DNA from: Lytechinus variegatus
Taxonomy: Eukaryota > Echinodermata > Echinoidea > Temnopleuroida > Toxopneustidae
Assembly (NCBI RefSeq): GCF_018143015.1
Contig: NC_054743.1
Span: forward strand, 37,838,922-37,902,921
Reading direction: 5' to 3'
DNA: 64,000 nt
The notes below the pieces were generated by a model. The model saw only the letters and a program-made list of their open reading frames with translations. It searched no databases and was not told where the DNA came from. Of the stretch, positions 1 to 12,222 are shown piece after piece. Numbering within the stretch: the first letter of the stretch is position 1; every line of letters starts with the position of its first letter. Position numbers and translations under genes: made by a program.

Positions 1-3000
1 ATTTTATACCATTGACATAACGCATGTCCCCGGTCTTCGATCTTCGTTTTCCAGACCTGTTGTTGGGTGTCTGGAAAACGAAGACAGAAGACCGGGGCCA
101 TCGCATCCGTCTAGCTAAAATAAACCATTATTATATTCAGATCAAATTCAGGAATATTCTGATATTGGATATGTAGTCAGTTATGATTGGTTGATAAGTT
201 AATGATTAATTGTATGGATATCGTTATCAGCTAGGGCATAATTAATACATAACAATTATAACGTACAATACACCTCATACTGCGCAATCACGTACAAGCA
301 GTCTCAACTTAACTGCCGTTTGCAACTACCATTGACATTACGCGTGTCCCCGGTCTTCGGTCTTCGTTTTCCAGACCTGTTGTTGGGTGTCTGGAAAACG
401 AAGACAGAAGACCGGGGCCATCGCATCCGTCTAGCTAAAATAAACCATAATTATATTCAGATCAAATTCAGGAATATTCTGATATTGGATATGTAATGAA
501 TTATGATTGGTTAATGATTACTTGTATGGATATCGTAATGTGAATGATAATTGATTGAGCAATATATCGCGCTCAGCTCAGCTGGCATTAAAATGTTATA
601 CCATTGACATAACGCATGTCCCCGGTCTTCGATCTTCGTTTTCCAGACCTGTTGTTGGGTGTCTGGAAAACGAAGACAGAAGACCGGGGCCATCGCATCC
701 GTCTAGCTAAAATAAACCATAATTATATTCAGATCAAATTCAGGAATATTCTGATATTGGATATGTAATGAATTATGATTGGTTAATGATTAATTGTATG
801 GATATCGTAATGTGAATGATAATTGATTGAGCAATATATCGATCAGCTCAGCTGGCATTAAAATTTTATACCATTGACATAACGCATGTCCCCGGTCTTC
901 GATCTTCGTTTTCCAGACCTGTTGTTGGGTGTCTGGAAAACGAAGACAGAAGACCGGGGCCATCGCATCCGTCTAGCTAAAATAAACCATTATTATATTC
1001 AGATCAAATTCAGGAATATTCTGATATTGGATATGTAGTCAGTTATGATTGGTTGATAAGTTAATGATTAATTGTATGGATATCGTTATCAGCTAGGGCA
1101 TAATTAATACATAAAAATTATAACGTACAATACACCTCATACTGCGCAATCACGTACAAGCAGTCTCAACTTAACTGCCGTTTGCAACTACCATGACATT
1201 ACGCGTGTCCCCGGTCTTCGATCTTCGTTTTCCAGACCTGTTGTTGGGTGTCTGGAAAACGGAGACAGAAGACCGGGGCCATCGCATCCGTCTAGCTAAA
1301 ATAAACCATAATTATATTCAGATCAAATTCAGGAATATTCTGATATTGGATATGTAATGAATTATGATTGGTTAATGATTAATTGTATGGATATCGTAAT
1401 GTGAATGATAATTGATTGAGCAATATATCGCGCTCAGCTCAGCTGGCATTAAAATTTTATACCATTGACATAACGCATGTCCCCGGTCTTCGATCTTCGT
1501 TTTCCAGACCTGTTGTTGGGTGTCTGGAAAACGAAGACAGAAGACCGGGGCCATCGCATCCGTCTAGCTAAAATAAACCATAATTATATTCAGATCAAAT
1601 CAGGAATATTCTGATATTGGATATGTAATGAATTATGATTGGTTAATGATTAATTGTATGGATATCGTAATGTGAATGATAATTGATTGAGCAATATATC
1701 GATCAGCTCAGCTGGCATTAAAATTTTATACCATTGACATAACGCATGTCCCCGGTCTTCGATCTTCGTTTTCCAGACCTGTTGTTGGGTGTCTGGAAAA
1801 CGAAGACAGAAGACCGGGGCCATCGCATCCGTCTAGCTAAAATAAACCATTATTATATTCAGATCAAATTCAGGAATATTCTGATATTGGATATGTAGTC
1901 AGTTATGATTGGTTGATAAGTTAATGATTAATTGTATGGATATCGTTATCAGCTAGGGCATAATTAATACATAACAATTATAACGTACAATACACCTCAT
2001 ACTGCGCAATCACGTACAAGCAGTCTCAACTTAACTGCCGTTTGCAACTACCATGACATTACGCGTGTCCCCGGTCTTCGATCTTCGTTTTCCAGACCTG
2101 TTGTTGGGTGTCTGGAAAACGAAGACAGAAGACCGGGGCCATCGCATCCGTCTAGCTAAAATAAACCATAATTATATTCAGATCAAATTCAGGAATATTC
2201 TGATATTGGATATGTAATGAATTATGATTGGTTAATGATTAATTGTATGGATATCGTAATGTGAATGATAATTGATTGAGCAATATATCGCGCTCAGCTC
2301 AGCTGGCATTAAAATTTTATACCATTGACATAACGCATGTCCCCGGTCTTCGATCTTCGTTTTCCAGACCTGTTGTTGGGTGTCTGGAAAACGAAGACAG
2401 AAGACCGGGGATCGCTTCAATCCGTCTAGCTAAAATAAACCATTATTATATTCAGATCAAATTCAGGAATATTCTGATATTGGATATGTGATCAGATATG
2501 ATTGGTTGATAAGTTAATGATTAATATTGTATGGATATCGTGATGTGAATGATAATTGAGTGAGCAATATATCGCGCTCAGCTGGCATTTGCAATTTTAC
2601 TACCATTGACATAACACATGTCCCCGGTCTTCGATCTTCGTTTTCCAGACCTGTTGTTGGGTGTCTGGAAAACGAAGACAGAAGACCGGGGATCGCGTAT
2701 AATTTTGTCTAGCTAAGATAGGCCTATAACATTCAGCACCAGTTCAAGAATATTTTGATCTTGGATAACGTCATCTGCCTTGATTGGCTGCGGATAAGTT
2801 ATGGTTATTTGTGTGAATGATTCTAGGACAATTACCCCCAGACAATTACCCCCCGGACAACTACCCCCGGTAAAATTACCCCCCGAGGACAATTACCCCC
2901 GGACAACTACCCCCTGGACAATCACCCCCGGACAATTCCCCCCGGACAACTACCCCCCAAACAACTACCCCCGGACAATAAGCCCCCCGAGGACACTTAC

Positions 3001-3560
3001 CCCCTGACAATTATCCTCGAGGACAATTACCCCCTGGACAATAACCCCCGAGGACAATTCTCCCCGGACAATTACCCCTGCCTGAGGACAATTACGTACA
3101 AGCAGTCTCAACTTAACTGCCGTTTGCAACTATTTGACTACTATTGACATTACGCGTGTCCCCGGTCTTCGGTCTTCGTTTTCCAAACCCGTTGTTGGGT
3201 GTCTGGAAAACGAAGACAGAAGACCGGGGCCATCGCATCCGTCTAGCTAAAATAAACCATTATTATATTCAGATCAAATTCAGGAATATTTTGATATTGG
3301 ATATGTAATCAGTTATAATTGGCTGATAAGTTAATGATTAATTGTATGGATATCGTGATCATGGTGATGTGAATGATAATTGATTGAGCAATATATCGCG
3401 CTCAGCTGGCATTTGCAATTTTACTACCATTGACATAACACATGTCCCCGGTCTTCGATCTTCGTTTTCCAGACCTGTTGTTGGGTGTCTGGAAAACGAA
3501 GACAGAAGACCGGGGATCGCGTATAATTTTGTCTAGCTAAGATAGGCCTATAATATTCAG
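1..3560 (+). repeat. Higher-order satellite with hairpin monomers (array 1)
   Basis: Twelve copies of a hairpin core beginning CCCCGGTCTTCG lie near 28, 348, 619, 889, 1210, 1482, 1750, 2070, 2340, 2622, 3160 and 3447. Spacings run 320, 271, 270 and repeat, giving a three-monomer higher-order unit of ~861 bp. One monomer type carries an extra segment (TATCAGCTAGGGCATAATTA near 224, 1087 and 1947). Each core is a stem of ~28 bp around a TTGTTGGG-containing loop. Short frames seen here recur in every copy and are not genes. Confidence 0.95.
2827..3092 (+). repeat. 14-bp minisatellite (GGACAATTACCCCC)n, copy 1
   Basis: About 18 imperfect units of GGACAATTACCCCC. The array follows a satellite hairpin and a flank that also precede the array at 3650, so the two are parts of a ~500-bp segmental duplication. 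Confidence 0.92.
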
Positions 3561-3649
3561 GACCAGTTCAAGAATATTTTGATCTTGGATACGTCATCTG
3601 CTATGATTGGCTGCGGATAAGTTATGGTTATTTGTGTGAATGGTTCTAG

Positions 3650-3897
3650 GAAAATTACCCCCGGACAATTACCCCCGGACAACTACCCCGCGGACAATTA
3701 CCCCCGAGGACAATTACCCCCGGACAATTACCCCCGGACAACTACCCCTGGACAATCACCTCGGACAATTCCCCCCGGACAACTACCCCCGGACAATAAG
3801 CCCCCGAGGACACTTACCCCCCTGACAATTATCCTCGAGGACAATTAGCCCCCGGACAAAAACCATCGAGGACAAATATCCCCGGACAATTTCCCCC
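3650..3897 (+). repeat. 14-bp minisatellite (GGACAATTACCCCC)n, copy 2
   Basis: About 17 imperfect units, same unit and same upstream flank (from the hairpin at 3447) as the array at 2827. The Pro/Asp/Tyr-rich translations are artefacts of the repeat. Confidence 0.92.
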
Positions 3898-4760
3898 ATA
3901 AAGTCATCCCTTCTCTCCAGCATCAATGTTAGAAGCGGGACCCTTTTTAAGTTTTGGTCGGTGGCACAGGTTTTTCGAAATATTTTCTACATTATCTTAC
4001 CTTGATAATTTTTATTTCTCTTTGATATAGCTCTTTTTCCTTTTCTCGCACTTTCTTCTTTTTTCCGTTTTTTTTTTGTTTAGCGGCGCCTTCTGCATTT
4101 TGAAAAATGGGGGGGGGGTCTTGCACCCGAAATCTCCCGTTTGGCTATGCATATATTCATCAGAAAATGTGTAAACTGGCCCTCATACTAAGTTTGCATA
4201 GATCAATTGAACACGATTAGTCATAATAATCGCAAATGCTGAATATCTCCGATTCCAACTGATCTGATTTTTTAAATATTTATTTTGGGTTCAATTTCAG
4301 GAAAGAAATCAGGCAAATAGATAAAACGTAAAAAGACACCTTTATAGGTAAAAATATATTGAAAGTCGATAACGCATCTATCAACACTAACACTGTCAAG
4401 TAGGACTTATAATCCTGTTATTTTAAAACAATTCAACTAATAAGAAGCTAAAAATTATGAAACGATTGGTGCACATTCCAGCAAGCTCAAAAACTTTATG
4501 CAAAGATAATACAAACAAGAACACCTTGTAATTTTACCATTTAGGCCCTAAATGGTAAAATTACAAGGTGTTTTTTTGTGTTTTACTCTTGGATGAAAGC
4601 AACATTAAAGAAGGAAATTAAGTACCAAAATTACTAAATTGTAAACAATTGTAAAGAATATGACATAATCAAAAACAGTGTTTTTTCTAAACAAATTGGC
4701 AATCATGATAGTAAACAATTCGTTTAAGATGCATATTAAGGACGGTACGTAAGAATTTAT
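3898..4760. other. AT-rich stretch without recognisable gene
   Basis: I see no coding exon or known element here apart from a perfect palindrome at 4520-4572. Confidence 0.6.
4520..4572. repeat. Perfect short palindrome
   Basis: Arms of 25 bp starting AACACCTTGTAATTTTACCA are separated by only GCC. It is a perfect hairpin or cruciform; no element ends were recognised around it. Confidence 0.9.
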
Positions 4761-5430
4761 AAAGAAGTAGACCTATGCAAATCAAATAATGCGACTGAGC
4801 AGCGTGAGCTGAAAATATTAATATTTAGACCTAAAAAGGATATTTTACATAGCACTTTCAAGAAAAAATCAATTTGTAAATTGAAAAAATAATGAAAGCT
4901 CGATATCCGAGATAAAATATGTTTTGTATATTAACTTCAAATCTTGATATTTTAAGCTCCATATATGTGAGCGCGAAGCGCGAGCTGAAAATTTTTAGAA
5001 TTGCATGTATATATTTTAACCTGAAAATTGACTATTCTGGGCAATGTTTGTGAACCTGAACAAGATGCGTATGTAACTAGATAATTACTGCAAGCGCAAA
5101 GCGCGAGCAGAAATTGTTATTAACTGTCCTAGCATTATCGAAAAGGGACCTGTTAAGGACTGTTTATAGGTACCCACGAAGACGGTATATATTTCAATAA
5201 AGCATTTTTTTTAACATTCCGACCTAAAAGAATGGTAATTACTTTTTGTATCAATAAAAGGGATAGGTATGTAACGAAACAATGGATGCGAGCGCGAAGC
5301 GCGAGAGGAAAAAAAAAGAGATTTCAGACCTAAAAGCGGGACACTATTCATATTTTGTAAATCATAAATAAGATATAGTTAATTGGGTATCATTACTAAT
5401 GCGATCGTGAGGCGCGAGCAGACAATTATT
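4760..5430 (+). repeat. Dispersed GCGCGAAGCGCGAGC repeats
   Basis: Five diverged units centred on GAGCGCGAAGCGCGAGC (near 4800, 4975, 5097, 5293, 5409), 115-195 bp apart, with similar AT-rich spacers (GACCTAAAA...). A further unit lies at 7921, beyond the foldback element. The 4760-4950 segment is similar to 7885-8075 in direct orientation. Confidence 0.7.
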
Positions 5431-5439
5431 GATATTATG

Positions 5440-7758
5440 GTTACACTTCGTATTTCCGAAGCTTCGTAATTCCGAAGGTTCTTTATTCCGAAGGTTCGTA
5501 ATTCCGAAACACGTAAATTGCCTATACCTCGATGTTCGTTAATCCGAAAACGAAAAAGGGTTCGTTAATCCGAACATTTGTGGCGTAATTCCGACGATTC
5601 GTTATTCCGAAGGTTCGATAATCCGAAAACGAAATAAGGTTCGTTGTTCCGAAGGTTCGTTAATCCGAAAACGAAATAAGGTTCGTTGTTCCGAAGGTTC
5701 GTTAATCCGAAAACGAAAAAAGGTTCGTTATTCCGAAGGTTCGTTGATCCGAAAACGAAATAAGGTTCGTTTTTCCGAAGGTTCGTTAATCCGAAAACGA
5801 AATAAGGTTCGTAATTCCGAAGGTTCGTTAATCCGAAAACGAAATAAGGTTCGTTAATCCGAAAACGAAATAAGGTTCGTTAATCCGAAAACGAAATAAG
5901 GTTCGTTAATCCGAAAATTAAATAAGGTTCGTATTTCCGGAAATGAAAATAATTCATTTCGGTAACAAAAAGCTCTGATAAGCTCTGATCTGATCTAAAG
6001 GGGACATTTTAAGAACTTTTTGCAGTTAGCCATGAAGACGATGCGTGTTTTAGCCAATGGCGGCGGAACGTATTTTTTTTTTTTGGGGGGGGCAAAGTAA
6101 AAAAAACAGGGGCCAATTTGGTGCAAACGGATATTTTCATCATTAGATTATCATCTGTGTAAAGAGGTTGTGTGTTTTTGTAGTAACTAAATTGAGCACA
6201 ATTTTTTAAGTGATCACTAAACATGCTAAAGTTATATATTTACGTTTCATTTCTGCGAGCGTAGAGAGCAAGCGGTTTGGGGGGAAAAGTCAAATCTGAA
6301 GATGTTAAATTCACCTTTTTGGTCAATACTGTGAAAGGGCATCCTTGTGAGATGTTGCGAGCGAATCACGTGCTCAAACTTTTGGAAATTTCATTTGGGC
6401 CTAGAATGATGATATTGATAAAGATATCATTTACCCAGGGAAGCCACTTCAGTTCTGAAAACTATTCTCCCAGCTATTATTATTTTTTTTACAAGAATGC
6501 TATAGAATGTCCAGTTTTCAGGTTAGCCCACGTTTCTCGCTCGCATCAGGTATTGTTTATTGAGGAACTCATTCTATTCCTGGTTACAAAAAAGAAGTAT
6601 GAAATGTCCAGTTTTCAGGTTGGAATATCACAAATTTTAAGCTTGCGGTTCGCGCTCTCATTATTTAGCTCGTGAGATATATATTCTATTCATGAGTCAC
6701 TAAATGCAGTCCTTAAAAGATTACTTTTGAAGCCTGTTGCATAAAACTTTTTACCTGAGAAAACTCTGGTAAAAACTGAAAACTAAGGTTAGTCTGATTT
6801 CCGCCAATTACTTTAGCACAGGGCAAAAACTCCTGTAAAAACAACCTGAGTTTTCTCAGGTAAAAAGTTTCATGCAACGGGCCCCAGGTCAGTATATAAA
6901 CAAATTACAACTTGCCCTCGCATTAATTCTTTAGAAAGATACACATCTTTCTCACGATTACAAAAAATGCTCCGAATGCTCACTTCACGTCTTGTTACAT
7001 GACATGTCTACTAGTTTCAGCTTGCGATTCGCGCTTTAAACATCTCACAAGGATCATTATTAGTATTATTTTTATTTTTATTACCAGCAGAAGCTGTTAT
7101 TAAAAATGACATCCCCTCCAATACAAATCCTATTATCTAGAGGTTGCTCGCACGCTTCCAACACACTTGATCCCCTGCATCTTTAATTAAACCATGTGCT
7201 TATAGGCAGCAATTGCTCAGATAAAATCGAAATTAGCCTATGCTTGATCAGGGCGCCATTCTTAATGAAATACATGCTTTGGCCCCAACACACATCATCG
7301 ATCGTTATTACTATCATTGCATAATATCGTGTAATCTTGTAATGACAACATCGTTTTTGTTACCAAAATGAATTATTTTCATTTTCGGAAATACGAACCT
7401 TATTTAATTTTCGGATTAACGAACCTTATTTCGTTTTCGGATTAACGAACCTTATTTCGTTTTCGGATTAACGAACCTTATTTCGTTTTCGGATTAACGA
7501 ACCTTCGGAATTACGAAACTTATTTCGTTTTCGGATTAACGAACCTTCGGAATTACGAACCTTATTTTGTTTTCGGATTAACGAACCTTCGGAATTACGA
7601 ACCTTATTTCGTTTTCGGATTAACGAACCTTCGGAATTACGAACCTTATTTTGTTTTCGGATTGACGAACCTTCGGAATTACGAACCTTCGGAAATACGA
7701 ACCTTCGGAATAACCGAACCTTCGGAATTACGAAGCTTCGGAATTACGAATGTATGCG
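5440..7758. mobile_element. Foldback transposon with tandem-repeat arms
   Basis: Left arm 5440-5960 and right arm 7370-7758 are inverted copies. Each is built from tandem units GGTTCGTAATTCCGAA (16 bp) and a 26-bp unit ending CCGAAAACGAAATAA. The element is flanked by GATATTATG at 5431-5439 and 7759-7767, a candidate 9-bp target duplication. The ~1.4-kb middle shows no transposase. Drosophila FB and sea-urchin TU elements share this architecture; family membership is inference. Confidence 0.8.
6731..6885 (+). mobile_element. Short TIR element (TTGCATAAAACTTTTTACCT), copy 1
   Basis: About 155 bp with imperfect terminal inverted repeats GTTGCATAAAACTTTTTACC...GGTAAAAAGTTTCATGCAAC. A second copy is at 55522-55677. 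Non-autonomous, no frame. It sits inside the middle of the foldback element. Confidence 0.85.
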
Positions 7759-7769
7759 GATATTATGAT

Positions 7770-8985
7770 GTGAAACTGGATAATTCAAATAGATTTTAAA
7801 TAAAGAACATGCAGGCTATCGCGCATGTTTTAGATTTAGACCTAGAATCTGGGCTTTCTGAATACATTCTTTAATGAAACATTATAGACAATAGGAACTT
7901 GGCAAATCAAACAATGTGACCACGCAGCGTGAGCTTTAGAAAAAATGCTGATATGTAGACAATAAAACGGACATTTTACAGAGCACTTAAATTTGTGAAT
8001 GAAAAAAATATTGAAAGCTCGATGTCCGAGCTAATTACGTTTTGTATAATAAATTCAAAACTTGCTCCATATCAGCCTACATGTATTGAGCAAGATACGA
8101 ATCTCATCGAAAAGGCAATTCTGGCGCGAAGCAAAAGCAAATATTTTTTTTATAGTAACATGGAAGATTTTTTTTGGCAAGTCTTCCCCTCACATTATTT
8201 CATTCACTCGTCTTCCTCCTCTTATTTTCCACTTATCTTTTCTTCTTTTCCTTTTATCTTTTCTTTCTCTCTTTTTTTTTGCTCTGCCAATTTTTTTTCA
8301 CAGCAAATCTCAGGGGGGGGCCCCCGCCCTGACACAGCCACTAGCTGTTGTGTTCTTAATTTCTTTCTTTTCCCCCTTGTTTTTCTGTTTTCTATTTAGA
8401 TTTCATGTTAGCATTTTCACATCCCGTTTATTTTGACCTCTTTTCCATCCCTTTCCCACCTAAAATTTCCATTTCACTTTGCCATCTCTTTATTTCTAAC
8501 CCCTTTCTCACTTGTTTAATAGTAGGCCCTATTTCAGGATGATTAGATTTGTTCACTCTACGTCCTTTTCCTTTCTCCTCTTATTCTCTTTCTCTCTCTC
8601 ATTGTTTGTCTCGCCCACAAGAGGTGAAGGCGAGACTAAGAGATCCAAATGTCGTCTGCCCGTCGATTCCCAGAGAGGGTAAGCCGATTCTGCGGTGCAA
8701 GATAGACCAAAAGCCAATTCTGCATCGGCTTTTGGTTCTGAACCAAAAGCCGATGCACGTGTAAACAGGGTAATTTTCTTCCAAACGCGTACTGAATGTT
8801 GCTGTCTCGAAATGTACGCGTGGGAACGTCTCGGGTTTAACCGCAAAGTAGTAAGCAAGCGACACACTAGTGTTTCATGTTCGCCGACCGTATGGAAAAC
8901 ATTCTCCAAGGGCGCGCTTGCCACCTGTCTTAGGTCGATGACATTGCTTTCTATTACAATTAGGTTTATTTTATACGGAGTTTTT
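7770..8985. other. Non-coding stretch with T-rich tract
   Basis: It begins with sequence similar to 4760-4950, then a T/C-rich tract (8140-8600). Overlapping open frames around 8550-9090 lack any domain, codon pattern or splice context and are not called as genes. Confidence 0.55.
8723..8757. repeat. Perfect 17-bp-arm palindrome
   Basis: GCATCGGCTTTTGGTTC and its exact inverse are separated by one base. It lies in otherwise unassigned sequence. Confidence 0.88.
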
Positions 8986-8988
8986 AAT

Positions 8989-9565
8989 GGGATGGTCCGG
9001 GCTGAAAGTATGTTTAGCTTAATGAATAGAGTAGAATTCACTGAGTACAATACCGAAAATTTCATCAAAATCGGATATAAACAAAGTTATTGAAATTTAA
9101 TATTTAGCAATATTTTGTGGAAACAGTCGTCATTAATATTCATTAGGTTGGCTGAGGATGTCACATCTCCACTTGTTCTTTTGTATTTTAGTATGTGAAA
9201 TTAGGTTTATTCCATTTTTTTCATCCAAGAACTAGAAAAATTGGATTGGCAACTGATTTAGTGCATCAAATATTCATTGCTGCAACTTATTTCATTATAA
9301 GGGAGACATATTATTTGCACAAGTATGAAATAATGTAAAAATTATGATCATATTTAATAACATAGGAAAACGGAAAGTGAGATGTGACAATATCAGCCCG
9401 CCTAATGAATATTCAAGACGACTGTTTTCACAATATATTGCTAAACTTTAAATTTCAATGACTTAATATTACTTGCTATCCGATTTTGATAAAATTTTCG
9501 GCACATTGCTCAGTGAATTCTACTGTATGTATTAAAATATAAATATTTTCAGCCCGGACCATCCC
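8989..9565. mobile_element. Non-autonomous long-TIR (foldback) element
   Basis: The ends are GGGATGGTCCGGGCTGAAA and its inverse. Arms of ~180 bp match imperfectly (both contain TAGAATTCACTGAG and CAGTCGTC...GAATATTCATTAGG). No coding potential. A target duplication was not recognised. Confidence 0.85.
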
Positions 9566-9764
9566 TTTTACACGTTTAAGTGCCATCGACTTGGCGAGAA
9601 ACTTAATCATGCCATGTCCACATAGGCTATATGACCTTTTATAAGATATCATATCTCGTCATGGCGACATATAACTTTTTATAAGTCGACTTGAAGAAAA
9701 CGAAGTACAATTGCACGAAAACGTGTCCGTAGCACGCTATAAGTGGTAATTACCTAGACAAAAT

Positions 9765-10671
9765 CCCCGGTCTTCGTTTTCCAGACACCCAACAACACGT
9801 CTGGAAAACGAAGATCGAAGACCGGGGACATGCGTTATGTCAATGGTAGTAAAATTTTTAATGCCAGCTGAGCTGAGCGCGATATATTGCTCAATCAATT
9901 ATCATTCACATCACGATATCCATACAATTAATCATTAACTTATCAACCAATCATAACTGATTACATATCCAATATCAGAATATTCCTGAATTTGATCTGA
10001 ATATAATAATGGTTTATTTTAGCTAGACGGATGCGATGGCCCCGGTCTTCTGTCTTCGTTTTCCAGACACCCAACAACAGGTCTGGAAAACGAAGATCGA
10101 AGACCGGGGACATGCGTTATGTCAATGGTATAAAATTTTAATGCCAGCTGAGCTGAGCGCGATATATTGCTCAATCAATTATCATTCACATTACGATATC
10201 CATACAATTAATCATTAACCAATCATAATTCATTACATATCCAATATCAGAATATTCCTGAATTTGATCTGAATATAATAATGGTTTATTTTAGCTAGAC
10301 GGATGCGATGGCCCCGGTCTTCTGTCTTCGTTTTCCAGACACCCAACAACAGGTCTGGAAAACGAAGATCGAAGACCGGGGACATGCGTTATGTCAATGG
10401 TATAAAATTTTAATGCCAGCTGAGCTGAGCGCGATATATTGCTCAATCAATTATCATTCACATTACGATATCCATACAATTAATCATTAACCAATCATAA
10501 TTCATTACATATCCAATATCAGAATATTCCTGAATTTGATCTGAATATAATAATGGTTTATTTTAGCTAGACGGATGCGATGGCCCGGTCTTCTGTCTTC
10601 GTTTTCCAGACACCCAACAACAGGTCTGGAAAACGAAGATCGAAGACGGGGACATGCGTTATGTCAATGGG
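9765..10671 (-). repeat. Hairpin satellite, array 2 (inverted)
   Basis: Four complete hairpin monomers near 9765, 10040, 10312 and 10583 (period ~272 bp), reverse complements of array 1. Only the short monomer type is present, so the three-monomer order is absent. A half hairpin recurs at 10800-10845. Confidence 0.93.
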
Positions 10672-10870
10672 AGAACATGTGTAGGGGCAAGGTCCAAAGT
10701 CCATTCTAACCCGCGCACGTGTTTTGTACACACTTTGCACTGCTTTGTACACACTTCGTGCGTGAACTACAAACGCTTTCACACGAGTGTGATATGTGTC
10801 CCGGTCTTCGGTCTTCGGTCTTCGTTTTCCAGACACCCGTCCATCCCTATAGTGTTATACCTAGTTCCCA

Positions 10871-11115
10871 CACAGCAAAAACTGTGGTGTTAACCGGTGT
10901 ACATAGAGGACCACACCAGTTATTTTACACTGGTGTTAAATTGGTGGTGTTCAGTTTTACACCTATAGGTGTTATTACAACACCTTTTGTTGTTACATTT
11001 ACACTCTTTGGTGTTATGTTTAAACTCTAGGGTGTAATTTTAACACCTCAGGGTGTGGTCCTTTATTAACACCAACTGGTGTCAGTTAATTTAACACCGC
11101 AGTTTTTACAGTGCA
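10871..11115. mobile_element. MITE with GTGGTGTTAA termini
   Basis: About 245 bp with terminal inverted repeats AGCAAAAACTGTGGTGTTAA and, on the other strand, TGTAAAAACTGCGGTGTTAA. The middle is full of short GGTGTTA/TAACACC motifs. No coding potential. Confidence 0.8.
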
Positions 11116-11917
11116 CTATCACGATTTACGCTACGATTCAAAAGGCGTATTTAATCGTAGGGTATATCGTAGTGATCTTATTAGATCGTATCAGATCCGC
11201 CGAGGCAGCCGTATTGATCGAAGAAAAATTCTAAACGATTAATTTTTTTGCGATCGATTACGAAAGACCAGTCGTGGCTTTCTTGAAGGGTCTAGATGTG
11301 CAGCCTGATCATGCCTTATGTACTGGAGGCCTCTCGCTATGGAAGTGAAACAGCAAGTTTTGTATGTGCTAGTCTTTGCGTGGAGACACACTTGCTGATC
11401 AAATTTTTAATCAGGGTCTGAGCCTGCAGACTAGTCTACTCCCTGGTTATACTGAAAATTAGTCGGTTCAATATACGACCAAAAAATACCCCAACCCCAG
11501 ACATATTGCAACAAAAAGCTTTTCAATGGTTTGTGGTACTGTATATTTGTGGTACTGTGGTACTGTACATTTGTGGTACTGTTTGACATTACCGATTGGA
11601 ACAAGACGAATAACGTATAAAAAATCTACCAAAATCTGCATCCGGGAAAGTGGTTATTTTCAAGATGGCGTCCAATATTGCCACCACTGAAAATTGACAA
11701 AATACACTTATTATAATATTTTGGTGCATATTCCCTTGTCTAATGCCGATCTTTTGATACAGGTAAGAGTAAACAGAAACACTCCAGGGTACCTGGAAAA
11801 TGGCTGCCGTGGCCTAAAATTCATCTTATTTTTTGCAATTTGTCTGTGGTCAACCCCTATTGACCCGACTAAATCATTTTTTTTAGATTGAAAGAAACAA
11901 CAACAAAATACAAAACT

Positions 11918-12026
11918 AAAACTTAAAAACATAGAAAAATAGATAGATAATTAAATAAAGAAATACATCTCTTTTATGTATTTCTTTATTTACTTATCTA
12001 TTTATTTTTCTATGTATTTAAGTTTT
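11918..12026. repeat. Long near-perfect hairpin (51-bp arms, 7-nt loop)
   Basis: Two 51-nt arms differ at about three positions and enclose CTCTTTT. The shape resembles a precursor hairpin, but AT-richness and lack of context leave a relic of an inverted duplication equally likely. Confidence 0.85.
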
Positions 12027-12077
12027 GATAAATGAAATGGTAATACTGATAATGACACCACTACATCCACTTTTTCT

Positions 12078-12164
12078 TCTTATTCTACTACAGTGAGTAC
12101 TACTACTACTACTGCTGCTGCTGCTATTACTACTACTCCTACTACTATTACCACTACTGCTACT

Positions 12165-12198
<34 letters not shown>

Positions 12199-12222
12199 TA
12201 CTACTACTACTACTACTAGCGA
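12078..12222 (+). repeat. (ACT)n trinucleotide array
   Basis: Imperfect ACT repeats with GCT variants. Confidence 0.95.

Noticed and set aside
6277..6675. 132-residue open frame
   Set aside because: It lies in the interior of a foldback element, does not resemble a transposase, and is not kept in the related interior at 46.8 kb.
8553..9093. Overlapping frames of 130-170 residues on both strands
   Set aside because: No domain, low-quality composition, overlapping a hairpin and a TIR element; neither strand shows splice or promoter context.
1..10500. Recurring 60-residue frames starting MAPVFCLRFPDTQQQVWK on both strands
   Set aside because: They are translations of the hairpin satellite, occur once per monomer in both arrays, and have no independent support as genes.
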